This document shows positions 1-13,165 of a DNA stretch of 64,000 nt, in pieces. The notes under the pieces are model-generated. The model made no database searches. It saw only the letters and a program-made list of their open reading frames with translations, and was not told the origin of the DNA. The stretch comes from Antedon mediterranea. Lineage: Eukaryota > Echinodermata > Crinoidea > Comatulida > Antedonidae. Numbering within the stretch: the first letter of the stretch is position 1; each line of letters begins with the position of its first letter. Position numbers and translations under genes: made by a program. The stretch is from the NCBI RefSeq assembly GCF_964355755.1, contig NC_092678.1:17764922-17828921 (forward strand), in the 5' to 3' direction.

Positions 1-1250
1 TGACAAATATAAACATGAAGAAATAAAAAGCATGCAATGTCATTAATATACATCAGACTTATTATAATGACATCAATTTTCGATAATCATAAGGACGAGT
101 TCTCGAATGATTCTCTCATTTGTGCCGATGGAATTGATATTTCCTAAGTTCACCTAACTACGGAGGAATAACGCTGTTCATGTACGTACCACACTACATT
201 ATATAACAGATGCCTCACATAATGACGTTTTCATGAGAGGAAGATATATTACATTTGTTCCGTGTGAACAATAAGCTTATTACAACACTATTGCAAATCA
301 TATATGAAATGAAACAATATGTCATAGTTCACTACTGTAGTAATGGATGGATAACGCAAACGTATACGTACCACCACACTATATAGATAACAAATGGCTC
401 TTATAATGACGTTTTCTTAGAGGAAGATATAATAAATATTTGTTCCGCGTGCAAAATAAGCTTATAACACTATTGTAGATTATACGTGAATCGAAACAAT
501 TATGTCGAGTGTGCCTATTCCTTCTTGTTTTATTGTGGACAACCGCATAGAGAAACTTTAACATTGAACGCCATACGTCTGGATTGTCTGTGATTTTAAA
601 CGATTGTCAATGCTATCTCGATATATGACAATTATTTCAATTTGGTAATACAGAATCTCAAATGTATCACATGTGGTTCTTGTATCATTAGGTTAAGAAT
701 AAACATTTAAAATAATTATATAATTTCTCATTTAATAAAACATACCAGTTATACAACAAACTACGTACAGGAGCTCGAGCTTATGTTAAAGTAGTACATA
801 TTTTTTATCATTTATATTAAGAATACATTAATCATAATGTTTAATGATGCTGTATTATCGAATTTTAATGTTACTGGAGAAATCGAGATACAATACCGAT
901 AATCAGGTGTGTTAGACCAGAATACGTTACTCTGGCTTAAAATGGAGGTCTTTGCTTTAACCACGTTCTGAAATGTGTCTGTAAGATTATGTTAGGCAAA
1001 AACAACACCTTGTATACCATAGCAGCCTGGTGTAGAGACCTATATATTGCCTACGCTAAATTCTTTCTTAAACTTGTTCCCACTTATACCTTCTAGAGGA
1101 ATGTTATCCATAGATATAACCCTAATATACTGCTGATTGGATTCGTCATTTTATAATTGTAACACAATGTGTCATAAGAACTGTTCGTTATACCATGGTA
1201 GTATTTGCTACAGCATGTATAAGCTCTGAAAACTCCAAAATGACCAATCC
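1..1250. repeat. Intronic module P, copy 1 (also 3465-4660 and 14246-14930)
   Basis: The block begins TGACAAATATAAACATGAAG and runs through CATACCAGTTATACAACAAA and the GTGTTAGACCAGAATACG region. It recurs at 3465-4660 and, partly deleted, at 14246-14930, with scattered substitutions and small indels. The copies keep the same orientation, so they look like remnants of tandem duplication of intron sequence together with LRR cassettes, not a transposon. Confidence 0.75.
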
Positions 1251-1419
1251 TGAGTTACAGCTACGACGGTGCTACAGTAACTGAATTAAATAGTCTTGTT
1301 CGCAAACAATGCCAAAAACTTAAAACGAGCAAAAAGAAGATATTACATTTGAACGTATTAGGCCTATACATGAAACAGACATATTCCGTAGAAGTATTAA
1401 TTAATAATTAATTCCTAAA

Positions 1420-2340
1420 ATAAAATAATTGTTTTTTTGAGGCATTGAGTTAAAATTACGTTTTCATGAGAGGAAGAAAATATAATATTTGTTCCTCGTG
1501 CAAAATAAGCTTATTACAACACTGTTGCAGATTATACGTGAATCGGCGACGATTGTACGGAGGCCTGTCTATTTTTGTTTTCGTATCTAATTTTGGCTTT
1601 CAAAAATGGCAGCGCAAAGCAATCGCTATCCCTGGATCCGACCCGTCGTATTATTTTGATATACAATGATAGAGGTTCAGACGTTCTGTAGTATATTTAA
1701 ATTGTATTATTTGTATGTTCCCTTTAAACTTCATCTTAATTTCAAATAGAAAACTATCAATAAAGTAATATTGTTTACTTAGAAGTGTGCCAATTATCCA
1801 GCATAGAAGAAAACAAAATCGGACAAAATTTAAACACATGTTACCAGGTTTTTTTAAACATTATTAAAGCAAAGTGTGTTAATTATTGAGATGTAAAGCA
1901 CATAGGCTGATTTTAGCATGATGAAGTGCAAATATGGAGGGAGGGGAAATATAAAATGTAGACACATATCACCTCACACGCAAGCTATTACTGACACAGT
2001 GTGAAGGCCGAAATCAAGAGACTAGTTGTTTGACGGGATGTTCCTGGTCCCCAATTATTGTGATCCCTTATTTTAGAACTTGAAAAGCAGAAAAAAGAGG
2101 AGAATGTGTAGGCCTATGTTTGTTTGTTGCCAGATGCCTATAACGCTGGTTCAGATTTTAAGTTAAGTTTATCTTACTGACGGATAACGCTAATAATGTA
2201 CCTACCACCACATTAGGTAACCGATGCGCCCCCATTATGACACGTGCGAATAAAGAAAAATAATTGCTATTCAACCGGACGGAGGGATAGGTAACCGATG
2301 CCTCTCTTAATAACATTATTTTTTATTTAATAACATTTAC
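1420..2340. repeat. Intronic module R, copy 1 (also 5215-6060, 15385-16340, 21080-21770)
   Basis: The module is recognised by CGTTTTCATGAGAGGAAGA, AATAAGCTTATTACAAC, TCTAATTTTGGCTTT and GGTTCAGACGTTCTG in the same order. In this copy the segment between GTGAATCGG and ACGGAGGC is largely deleted, so the possible exon relic seen in the other copies is missing here. The tail (about 2050-2300) is shared with 16150-16460 and 17200-17750. Confidence 0.7.
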
Positions 2341-2612
2341 TAATAATGATAATAATAATTTGCTAAAACAAACGAATACAAGTAGGTCTATCATTACACA
2401 CAATACAACTACATACAGGAGCTTGTGTTAAAATAAAGGTTTAGTGATCAATAAAAATCAAACAAAAACAGGCATATTATATTATTTTAGTTTTGGATGA
2501 ATATTCTGTCTTTGCAAAAAGTAAAAATGAAATGATGTGACAAAAAGTGTAGTTACATTACAAAGAAAATATACTATTTTCAAAAGTATGATAAACAACA
2601 GAAAGCACTCAC

Positions 2613-2684
2613 AGTTCTGTCAATGATGTCAAACCATCAAACACGTTTTCTGATATTGTAGTTATTTTGTTACTGCCCAACCCT
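2613..2684 (-). CDS. LRR exon 9
   Basis: 72 nt, phase 2 to 2, acceptor TTTCCAG, donor CT|GTGAGTG. It encodes LGLGSNKITTISENVF then DGLTSLTE(L). The exon is intact, but 17 kb of duplicated intronic debris separates it from the 20038 exon, so it may belong to the same gene or to a neighbouring paralogue continuing off the left edge. Confidence 0.7.
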
Positions 2685-3464
2685 CTGGAAATCGTGAAAA
2701 AATGCATTAAATAAGTATATAAATACAGTACCAAAGGATAGTACGGTAAAAAAAAATTATTTTTTAAATTTGTAAATACAAAAAAATATAACAACAAATA
2801 TCTTATTGTGCAAACAGAGGCCAAAAAAAGCTTATGTCTATTAGGCGTGTCACTCCAGCAGTGAAAACATTACAGGGTAGGCCTATATACAAGGACATAA
2901 AAATGTTTGTTTAATGTTACTTTAGCTCGTATTATCATTAGTTGCATGTTTTAGCTGTTTTTCTTTAACTGCTTTTACATGATATAACTATGTTTTATCT
3001 AGATTTACTGTAAATATGTTGTAATTTCTTTAATATCTACGATACAATACAACCGTTAAATGACGATGATCCATGTATTCTGCTATGTTTTTATTTTTCA
3101 TTATGGCCGCCGATATTGCTACAGTAACTGAATTAAATAGTCTTGAGTTCGCATAAACAATGTCAAAATAGAAAAAATCAAAAAGAGCAAAACGAAAGAT
3201 ATTACATTTGATCGTATTACACATGAAACAGACATATTCCGTAGAAGTATTAATTCCTACAATAAAATAATTGTTTTTATGAGGCATAGCGTTAAACTGA
3301 CGTTTTCATGAGAGGAAGATATAAAATATTTGTTCCTCGTGCACAATAAGCTTATTACAACACTATTACACTAAAGCATAAAGTTACACTTAACTGTGCC
3401 TTAACACCGTTTAATAGTTCAACCGATACAACATTCTGATTTGTCCAAATTTCTTTTTAAAAAA
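2685..3464. repeat. Duplicated intron sequence right of LRR exon 9
   Basis: It holds the module with ATATCTTATTGTGCAAACAGAGGCC and TTAGGCGTGTCACT (shared with 4800-4900, 15060-15200 and 20690-20830), followed by another fragment of module R (GCCGCCGAT...GCATAGCGTTAAACTGACG). No additional coding feature is supported. Confidence 0.6.
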
Positions 3465-4660
3465 ATCTGACAAATATAAACATGAAGAAATAAAAAGCAA
3501 TGTCATTAATATACATCAGACTTAAGAATAATGACATCAATTTTCGATAATCATAAGGACGAGTTCTCGAATGATTCTCTCATTTGTGCCGATGGAATTG
3601 ATATTTCCTAAGTTTACCTAACTACGAAGGAATAGATGCCTCAAATAATAACGTTTTCATGAGAGGAAGATATATAACATTTGTTCCCCGTCAACACTAT
3701 TTCAAATCCCATGAATCGAAACAATATGTCGAGTGTGTCTATTCCTTCTTGTTCTTATTCCTCTTGAGAGGAAGATATATAACATTTGTTCCGCGTGCAA
3801 AATAAGCTTATAACACTATTGTAGATTATACGTGAATCGAAACAATTATGTTGAGTGTGCCTATTCCTTCTTGTTTTACTGTGGACAACCGCATAGAGAA
3901 ACTTTAACATTAACGCCATGCGTCTGGATTGTCTGTGATTTTAAACGATTGTCAATGCTATCTCGACATATGACAATTATTTCTATTTAGTAATACAGAA
4001 TCTCAAATGTATCACATGTGGTTCTTGTATCATTAGGTTAAGAATAAACATTTATAATAATTATATAATTTCTCATTTAATAAAACATACCAGTTATACA
4101 ACAAACTACGTACAGGAGCTCGAGCTTGTGTTAAATTAGTACATATTTTTTATCATTTATATTATGAATACATTAATCATAATGTTTAATGATGCTGTAT
4201 TATCGAATTTTAATGTTACTGGAAAAATCGAGATAGAATACCGATAATCAGGTGTGTTAGACCAGAATACGTTACTCTGGCTAAAAATGGAGGTCTTTGC
4301 TTTAACCACGTTCTGAAATGTGTCTGTAAGATTATGTTAGGCAAAAACGATACCTTGTATGCCTTAGCAGCCTGGTCTAGAGACCTATGTATTGCCTTCG
4401 CTAAATCCTTTCTTAAACTTGTTCCCACTTATACCTTTTAGAGGAATGTTATCCATAGACATAACCCTAATATAGGCCTACTGCTGATTGGATTCGTCAA
4501 TTTATAATTGTAACACAATGTGTCATAAGAACTGTTCGTTATACCATGGTAGTATGTGGTGCAATTAATTAAAGAATTACATGATTTGTAAATATTTTAC
4601 ACAAAGTGCAACACAGTGTGACGTATTGTCTGCTACAATATCTAATGATTACACATTTTT
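3465..4660. repeat. Intronic module P, copy 2
   Basis: It is the best-preserved copy of module P. On the minus strand 4216-4428 stays open for 70 codons (TSLRKDLAKAIHRSLDQA...). The copies at about 890-1090 and 14470-14700 carry stop codons at the matching place, so this is most likely a chance or dead reading frame. Confidence 0.6.
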
Positions 4661-4903
4661 AATAATTATGTAATTTCTCATTTAATAAACCACTTATAAT
4701 AACAAATTACCGTATTAAACGTACAAATTAAAGTATAAAAACAATAAGTATATACAGTACCAACGGAAATTACGATAAAAACGTATCTATTTTATTAATT
4801 TCAAAATACAAAGAAAAAGTAACAACAAAATATCTATATTGTGCCAACAGAGGCCAAAAAGGCTTATGTCCAATTAGGCGTGTTACTCTGACAGTGAAAC
4901 AAT

Positions 4904-5086
4904 TAGTCACGTGGACGCGACTCTATCGTTCACTATGTCGGTCGGTCGGTCTGTCGGTCTGTCTGTCGGTCCGGTATCACAATGCGTTTTATCGCTTTTC
5001 TGTACTTTTTGAACTGTTTTGATGTACAGAAAAGTTTTAAAGTACAATACTTTTTTGAAAGCGACTTATGGCTGTTGGCCTTGTTA
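4904..5086 (+). mobile_element. Short (GGTC)n-bearing dispersed element, copy 1
   Basis: It begins AGTCACGTGGACGCGACT, continues with a GTCGGTCGGTCTGTCGG tract, contains the CTTTTCTGTAC...GTACAGAAAAG hairpin, and ends CGACTTATGGCTGTTGGCCTTGTT. Related insertions lie at 44781, 46412 and 57597 (same strand) and about 6386 and 6905 (inverted). It has no coding capacity. It could be a MITE or a short non-autonomous element of unknown class. Confidence 0.65.
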
Positions 5087-5214
5087 ATTAACTGTCTTTG
5101 CATGATTATAACAATGTTTTATCTAGATTGACTGTAATCATGTTGTACTTTCCATATCATATGATTTCTAGATGTAGATCAATATCTACGATACAATCTA
5201 CGCCGATGGTGTTA

Positions 5215-6060
5215 CAGTCTCTGAATTAAAGAGACAAAACAATGCCAAAATAGAAAAACTCAAAAAGAGCAAAAAGAAAGATATTGAATTTGAACGTATT
5301 ACACATGAAACAGACATATTTCATAGAAGTATTAATTCCTAAAACAAAATAATTTTATGAGGCATAGAGTTAAACTGACATTTTCATGAGAGGAAGATAT
5401 AGGCCTATACTATTTGTTCCACGTGCACAATAAGCTTATTACAAAACTATTTCAGATTATACGTGAATCGGTGAAGAGTCGGTGACAAACCGAACGGATC
5501 ATCCAAGATTTCTGAAAAGTCTGGACAAGAGTGTTCTCTTTGCGCAGTATTATACGGAGGCGTGTCTATTTTTGTTTTCGTATCTAATTTTGGCTTTAAA
5601 AACATGTCAGCCCTAAGCAATCGCTACCCCTGGATCCGCCCCGTCAGAATATTTTTGATATACAATGATAGAGGTTCAGACGTTCTGTGGTACATTTAAA
5701 TTGTATTATTTTTATGTTCCCTTTAAATTTCATCTTAATTTTAAATATAACAATATCAATTAAGTAATATTGTTTACTTATAAGTTTGCCAGTTATTCAG
5801 CACTGAAGAAAACAAAATCGGAAAAAATGTAAACACATGTGACCACGTTTTTTTAACATTATTAAAGCTAAATGTGTTAATTAATGAGATGTAAAGCACA
5901 TAGGCTGATTTTAGCACGAGGAAGTGAAAATATGGAAGGAGAGGAAAATATAAAATGTAGAGACACAGATATCACATAACAAGCAAGCTATTACTGACCC
6001 AATGTGAAGGCAGAAATCAAGACTTGTTTGATGTTCCTGCTCCCAAATTATTGTGGCAAA
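5215..6060. repeat. Intronic module R, copy 2
   Basis: Same order of motifs as the other R copies. On the minus strand about 5475-5580 stays open in the frame encoding IDTPPYNTAQRE...FSEILDDPFG, the possible exon relic discussed under findings. Confidence 0.65.
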
Positions 6061-6385
6061 AATAGAAAAACTAATAGAAGAGCAAAAAGGAAGATATTAC
6101 GCCTGAACGTAATATACATGGAACAGACAGATACCATACAAGTGTTCATTTATAAAGGGTCAAACTGTGCCTTGAAATAAACATAATTACTGAACCATGG
6201 CCGGTTGAATGACAACATTATTTCCATCATGTACAATTTTATACGGAACAAACGAATTTGACAAAAACAAATATGACGAATATAAACACGAACAAAGGAA
6301 AACAATATACATCAGATTTATGAATAACGACGTTAATTTCCGATAATTATAATTAATTAAATCTCAGTTTTATAGAAAGCAAACA

Positions 6386-7006
6386 AGGCCATATAGATGG
6401 CTGCAGTCGCGTGCTCAAGTTAGTGTTTACCAACCGACCGCCCAACCGACCGACCAACCGACCAACCGACCAACCGACCGAAATTGCTTAACACAATACA
6501 ATACAATAAGAGTGTATATTAACATTTAACGCGCAATGTGTGTGCAAAAATCTGCGCACTCATGGCAATTTTTTTAACGATTAAAATTGCCTGAACGTAC
6601 TCTTATATAATCGAAAATCAATTTTGACAATTTTGAAAATGTTAAGCGCGCGTACGCATGCGTTACATGCGCTACGCACGTAATTGTTTTGCCATGATGA
6701 TTTATGCCCTGAAATTTATGAGTACCAACTTTTATTTAATTGTGATTCATGCTTGTAAAGGTATGATGACAAACGTGATTTCGTTAATTCGTGCGTAGAC
6801 CGCGTAATTTTTGATTACGCACCGTGAAAACATAAAAACAAAGATTCCTGGCCATAAGGAATATACTATGAAAACTTGACTTAGCTAGATGAAACTGATA
6901 TCAAGACAAGGCCATATACAAGTTAGTGTTTACCGACCGACCGACCGACCAACCAACCGACCAACCGACCAAGATAGGGAATTGTAGAGTCGCGTTGCAC
7001 GCGACT
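6386..7006 (-). mobile_element. Two inverted partial copies of the (GGTC)n element
   Basis: Both read on the minus strand. One occupies about 6386-6482 (AACAAGGCCATATAG...GCAGTCGCGTGC...CCAACCGACCGACC). The second is about 6905-7006 and ends GAGTCGCGTTGCACGCGACTAAAAAC. The sequence between them (6483-6904) is AT-rich with TGCGTACGC-like words; I recognise nothing there. Confidence 0.55.
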
Positions 7007-8055
7007 AAAAACTTGAAAATAAAATAAAGTGTATACAATATGATATAAACGTAGATCTCGAGTAAACATAGTAAAGTGCCGATGAAAATAAGATAAGTCC
7101 TAAGTTCACCTTACTACGGAGGGATAACAATATGCGTGTACGTACCACCATACTAAATTAGATAACAGGTGCCTCTCATATTAAGGTTTTCATAGGAGGA
7201 AGATGTAATATTGTTTCGCGTGCGTACAATAAGCTTTTTACAACACTATTGCACAGATTATACGTGAGTTTAATGTCGAGAATTCGTTCACGTGTAGAGA
7301 AACTGAAACATTCTTGAACAATCTTAAAAACTGTTGCGGCATCAAAACTTGACATAAAATTTGATAATTGTAAGGATGATTACCCAGAATGTGGTTAAAA
7401 TCGTATTTTACAAAAATGTAACGTTAAGCAAAAGTTTAGACCTTCGGATTGAGGATAGAAAGCGAAATCAGTGTCTACAAAACAATATCGACACGGAAGC
7501 GACTGCAGTATTCATCGTATTCAAGCTAAGTACAGTACAACAAATAATCACTACAGGTCAGCAGTTACATTTTACAATTGCGAAAAAAACTGATAACAAA
7601 CAACAATGCAGAACAATATATTTTATTCCATAGCCTATGTAAATACGTGGACGTGATTGGTTGAAACTGCATCACACTACCGCTGCGAGGATCGTACATC
7701 GTATATATCCTCGAGTACGATGATATTGACTGAGTAATTTTCGCATCCCTTTCATATGAAAATAATTTTTGTGTGGCAACACTCGCGTTTGGCGATAAAT
7801 AAACAAACACTGAGATGACTTTTTATCACGAGACAACGGTTAACCCGCTGCGCCACGCAACTTGCTTAAAGAAATTAATCAACTACACTATTTAAACTAT
7901 GCATACATAACGCCCTAATTTATTATTAGCCCTCTCTAGACGCGATGAAAGACTGACCGTTTGTGATTGGTCAATACTCACGGTAGTAACCTGGTGGTAC
8001 GCGCGGCGCGCTGAACATCTGGTGATTCGGCTCGAAGAAGACGAATTATTATTTA
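7007..8055. other. No recognised gene
   Basis: The left part (to about 7300) is another decayed fragment of the AGCTTATTACAAC module. The rest has only short open frames without recognisable domains. A GC-richer segment at 7940-8030 shows nothing I can name. Confidence 0.4.
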
Positions 8056-8059
8056 TTCG

Positions 8060-9928
8060 GCCTAACTGATAATAATAATATTATTATTGGTTATCCGCAC
8101 TTGGCGGATAACCCCTTGTTATTGTCAGGATCTTTTTTTTTTTTTTTTCTTTTTTTTTTTTTTTCTATATTCTTCTTTCTTTCCACGAATTTTGTTGCAA
8201 GCATATCTCTAATTCTGGCTAACAAATGATTGTATAACTTTGTCATAAGATTTACCTATATCTGTAGATGTGCAAGAAACTTTGTTTTTTAGTTATCCGC
8301 ATTTAGCGGATAACTCCTTGGAACTGTCCTGTGTCTTTTTTTTTTTTTTCATTATTGGTTATCCGCAACTTAGTTGCAGGATAACCCATGTGATTGTAAA
8401 TATCTTTTTTTTTCATCATCTTTGTTCTTCTTTCTTTCCCTGATTTTTGTGAGCAGCATATCCCCTATTGCTTGTGAATATATCTTTTGTATAACTTTGT
8501 CATTATATGGACATTTACCTGAAGTTGTGCACCTCCATATTTTGAATGACGTCAGAGTTGCGCAACGTGACTTACGCGCGATTTTATGAATTTCAATGAT
8601 TGATCATAGGATAAAAAATAAAAGTCATTTTGTATTGACATTTGGTGAATATTTAAGTCATATCAAAGGCAAACTTTCTATGGATTAAAAATGGCATGTT
8701 TTACAAGAAGTTACGCGCGCACGCGCATTTGAAGTTTCAAAATGCGCAAAATTAATTTCTAATCAACTTTCTACGCTGATCATGACATTTTAAGCATGTC
8801 AAAAATTCCCGCGCGCGCGGAAAAATTGACGCGTATGGTGCGCACGGAGTACGAAAATCATGTTTTTTTCTCTTGAATTGTCATTTTCTAGCCTTTGCTA
8901 GTCATTTTAAAAAAGATTTACATCATTTCAAATTAAAATGACGTCATACGAACACGTTGATTTAGACAATTTGCGTGCGTTTTAGTTGCAAAAGTGACAA
9001 AATATTGTCAAAATTATGCCTACTTTGAATCTATTATAGCTCCTCAGGATCAACCGTTACCCCCAATTTTTTTAATTTAATATGTAAGCAGATATGTTGT
9101 AGATATGAATTCATGCAGAATCTTTACCCCTCGGATGTTATGACGTCATCGTATGGCCACACGAATGTAAAATATTGGATTTTTGACTGTTTCGCTATTG
9201 CTCATTACATTAAATAGAGCGCATATTGCTTATACGTATTCCATTTCCTCATATATTTTAATACTGTCTAGGTCCATCAACTATCTTTCGCATGAGTTAA
9301 AAATATTTTAATTTTTATGACGTCATCATGTCTAAAAATGTAAATAACGTCGTTCACCTATTTTCATCTTTACAGTAAGTTTCAATCTGTTATAGCTCGT
9401 CAGAATAAAAAGTGATAATCATGATTAAAACGTTTTCTGGAAGCTATTGGATTGTAGATACAAATTCATGTGAATATTTTGCCAATCAGATGTTGTGACG
9501 TCATTATATGGGCAGTTGAATTCAAAAGGTCATATTTTCATCTCTTGCGTAAAAGTTCATTGCGTTTAAACGAGAGCGCATCTCTCTTTTACGTGCCCAG
9601 AATTCCTCAAATTTGTATTAATGTAATTATTTAGATAATTATCTTCTAAAATTGTTATCTTTATATGTCAATTTGATGACATCATCGTGTTAATAATTGG
9701 ATTTAAAAGATGGTCTCGTAATTTCGTCTATACTACACTGTATATAACATATAACAGTGTATTCTATAATATGCTGTATGCTACATGGTACAATTCAGCA
9801 CTGAAAACATGTTTAATTCATGTCATAGGATGGCATAATATTTGTCGAAGTTCATATAGTTTAAAGTATGTGCATGTTGCCTTTGCGCGGATAACCCGAA
9901 CTCGTCAAAGTGACGAGTTCAAATCTAG
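8060..9928 (+). mobile_element. Helitron/Helentron-like non-autonomous element, unit 1 with 5' fragments
   Basis: 5'-like ends containing GGTTATCCGC(A) occur at about 8088, 8296 and 8356 with poly-T tracts between them. The 3' end has GCGGATAACC, then the perfect 10-bp stem GAACTCGTCA / TGACGAGTTC (9898-9920), then AAATCTAG ending at 9928. A hairpin just before CTAG, followed by T, is the Helitron 3' signature. The GGTTATCCGC/GCGGATAACC subterminal inverted repeats fit the Helentron/HINE variant. No Rep-helicase coding is present. The inside is built of degenerate repeats, each with a TGACGTCA octamer. Confidence 0.55.
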
Positions 9929-11452
9929 TTCTTCAGTCTTTCTCCCTCACTTTTTGTGCAGAGCGTATCTCTAAAATGGGTAAACATAACATTTCATAAC
10001 TTTGTCAACATATGGGCATTTACGTGAAGTTGTGCACCTCCTATTTTTGAATGACGTCATAGTTACGCAACGTGACTTACGCGTGATTTTATGATTTTTT
10101 TAAATTGATCATAGATTTAAAACCAAGCGTAATTTTGTTTTTACATTTTGTGAAAATTTTAGTCATATCAAGGGCAAACTGTTTGTGCACAAAAAATGGC
10201 ATGTTTTACAAGAAGTTACGCGCGCACGCGCGTTTGAAATTTTAAAATGCGAAAAATTAATTTCTAATCAACTTTCTACGCGTTTCATGTCATTTTAAGC
10301 ATGTAAAAAATTCCCACGCATGCGCAAATTTTTACGTGTGCGGTGCGCACGTAGCATTAAAAACATATATTTTTCGCGTAATTTATGTTTTTCCAGCCTT
10401 TTCTAGTAATTTTACCAACTTTTAAACAATTTCGACTTAAAGTTACGTCATACGAGCACGTCGAATTGGACAATTTGCGCACGTTTTTGATGAAAAAGTA
10501 CAACAATTTGTCAAAATTATGCCTTTTTTTAAACAATCGTAATTTCTAAACTACACGGTCAACTTTTTGTGGATAACATATTCTGGAAGTTGATGAGTTG
10601 TAGATATCGGATCATGTATTAATATGGCTAACCGGACATTTTAACGTCATCGTATGGCCACACGAATATAAAATTGAGGATTTTTGTATCTTTCGTCATA
10701 GCTCATTACATTTAATAGAGCGCATCTCCACTTATACATTTTCCATTTTCACCCCGATTTTGATATTGTCTAGGTCAATCAACTATCTTTCGCATGAGTT
10801 AAAAATATTTTAATTGTTATGACGTCATCGTGCCTAAAAATTTAAATTACATGTGGCATTAATTTCATCTTTACAGTAAATTTTAATCTGTTATAGCTCG
10901 TAAGAATAAAATGTGATAATCACGATTAAACGTTTTCTGGAAGCGATTGGATTGTAGATACGAAATCATGTAAAAAAATTTCCAATCGGATGTTGTGACG
11001 TCATCATATGGCCAGTTAAATAAAAAAAGTCGTATTTTAATATTTTGCGTCATAGTTCATCACATTTAAAAGGGTGCGCATCTATATTTTACGTATTCAA
11101 ATTTCTTCTACACGTTAATATGTTGTTCCTAAGATAATTTCCTTCTGAAATTGCTATCGAAGTGTTTCATTTTGATACCGTCGCCATGTTAAAAATTTGA
11201 ATAAATGGCGGGTCCCGTAATTTCACCTATTCTACACTGTATGTAATATGTATACAGATTATACTGTTTGCATGTATACTATATGACACAAAATTGACAG
11301 AATTCAGCACTAACAGCATATCATATTCTTCAGTTCTTGTCATAATGCCATAATCTTTATCTGTGTGTGAAATATTCCAACGTATGACGTGCACGTGGCG
11401 TTTGTCGTTGTGCGGATAACTAACTCGTCAAAGTGACGAGTTTCATGTCTAG
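9929..11452 (+). mobile_element. Helitron/Helentron-like element, unit 2 (tandem)
   Basis: It follows directly after the CTAG of unit 1, repeats its interior with moderate divergence, and ends with AACTCGTCAAAGTGACGAGTT, then CTAG at 11449-11452. It appears 5'-shortened. Confidence 0.55.
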
Positions 11453-12473
11453 TTTATTTTCGAGTTGCGCAGCGTAAGTTACGCGCAATTTTATGAATTT
11501 CAATGATTGATCATAGATTAAAAACAAAAAGTCATTTTCTATTGAAACTTGGTGAAAATTTAAGTTATATCATGCGCAAACTTTCTATGGATTAAAAATG
11601 GCATGTTTTACATAAAGTTACGAGCGCACGCGCGTTCAAAATTTCAAAATGCGCAAAATTCATTTCTAATCAACTTTCTACGCGTTTCATGTCATTTTGA
11701 ACATTTCAAGAATTCCCACGCGTGCGCAATTTTTTTTACGCGCGCGTGCGCACGTAAGGCAAAAACATGTTTTTTTTGGCTTGATTTTTGTTTTTTCAGC
11801 CTTCTCTAGTAATTTTACCAACTTTCAAACAATTTCGACTTAAAATCACGTCATACGAGCACGTAGAATTGAACAATTTGCGCGCGTTTTTGATGAAAAA
11901 GTTCAAAAATTCGTGAAAATTATGCCTTTTTTTAAAAAGTCATAGATTCTAAACTCCGAGGTGACAATTTTTAAAATTTCAGATTCTGGAAGTAGATGAG
12001 TTGTAAATATCAAATCATGCATCAATATGGCTAACCGGACATTGTGACGTCATCGTATGACCACTCGAATATAAAATAAATGATTTTTGTCTCTTTCCTC
12101 GTAGCTCGTCACATTTAATATAGCGCATCTCCACTTATTTGTTTTCCATTTTCCCCCATTTTTTTATGTTGTCTAGCTCTATCAATTATCTTTCGGACGA
12201 TTCACCATTTTCAAAATTGTGATGACGTCATCATGTTCAAAAGCGTCAATAACTTTGGTCACTTAATTTCACCTATTCTGCACTGTATGTAGTACGTGTA
12301 CAGTATATAGTGTATACCGTATATACTCAGACGTGACGAAAAATAGAGAGCACACTGAAATTGTTTCAATGACTTTATCGTTTTTCTGCGCGCAATATTT
12401 TAACGTATGACGTGCGCGTGGCCTTTGCGCTGCGGATAACCTAACTCGTCCGTAGTGACGAGTTCAAATCTAG
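11453..12473 (+). mobile_element. Helitron/Helentron-like element, unit 3 (tandem, 5'-shortened)
   Basis: It starts at the GTTGCGCAGCGTAAGTTACGCG segment that lies well inside units 1 and 2, and ends ACTCGTCCGTAGTGACGAGT...CTAG (12470-12473). Tandem head-to-tail copies with shortened 5' ends are known for Helitrons. Confidence 0.55.
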
Positions 12474-12667
12474 TTATTAATGTAGATTTATTGTTGGAAA
12501 TTCTTCAGTTAATTTAAATGACCTAGGCCTAAGTGAATATTTTATTGCCAAGGAATCATTAATTAGTAATTATCTGTATATTGCTCTTCGCAAGGTAACT
12601 AGGCAGGCTTATTACATACAGGTGGTCTAGCTATTCCCGACCCAGTAGATATTTTACTTGTTGTTGG

Positions 12668-12842
12668 CTATATAATATAACAGATATCGCCTTTTATATC
12701 GGCAAAATATAAGATTTGACATTCCCTCGGGAATGATATTTTGTTCGAGGGAATATATTCCCGAGGGGATGTCATTCCCGAGGGGATGTTAAATCTTATA
12801 TTTAACCTCTAACCAGGCGAATATCTGTATTATATATTATGT
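12668..12842. mobile_element. Hairpin MITE-like inverted repeat
   Basis: The arms at about 12668-12738 and 12762-12842 are near-perfect reverse complements. They share AAATATAAGATTT(G/A)ACAT, CCCTCGGGAAT and ACAGATAT(T)CGCCT, with the CCCTCGGGAAT word tripled. It has no coding capacity and looks like a foldback element. Confidence 0.65.
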
Positions 12843-13069
12843 CGTTAGACACGTGTGGCCAAGGATTACCAATAGTAAAATGAATCACTGTCCTATCAGA
12901 TAGGTGGTGATTCCACTAATACAGGGGCTATTTTGTGAACCAGTTCACCGGGGTAACTCCCTACTCGTCTTGAATGGTGAACTGGATTCTTTAAAGTACA
13001 CACGGGTTATAACTATGTACACTGGACCTACGGTTTATAGTCCTTATCCGAGAAGACTTGTTCAACCAC

Positions 13070-13165
13070 CAGACCTAGGAGCGAGTCGGCCTCGAACCAT
13101 TGTTGATATTGTTGGCTCTTTCGCCATGGTAAACAGCTCCTCTGCATTAACCGCTCAGTTGAATA
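13070..13165 (-). repeat. Possible tRNA-derived SINE head
   Basis: The minus strand has GAGCGGTTAATGC (A-box-like) and, about 60 nt later, GGTTCGAGGCC (B-box-like). These are the promoter halves of a Leu/Ser-type tRNA. No clear acceptor stem closes it, and no target-site duplication was found. Confidence 0.3.

Noticed and set aside
4216-4428. Minus-strand 70-codon frame in module P as an exon
   Set aside because: The two sister copies (about 890-1090 and 14470-14700) contain stops at the matching positions, so the frame is not maintained.
6420-6990. CRISPR-like array in the CCAACCGACCGACC tracts
   Set aside because: This is a simple tetranucleotide-type repeat inside a dispersed element in a eukaryotic genome, with no spacer structure.
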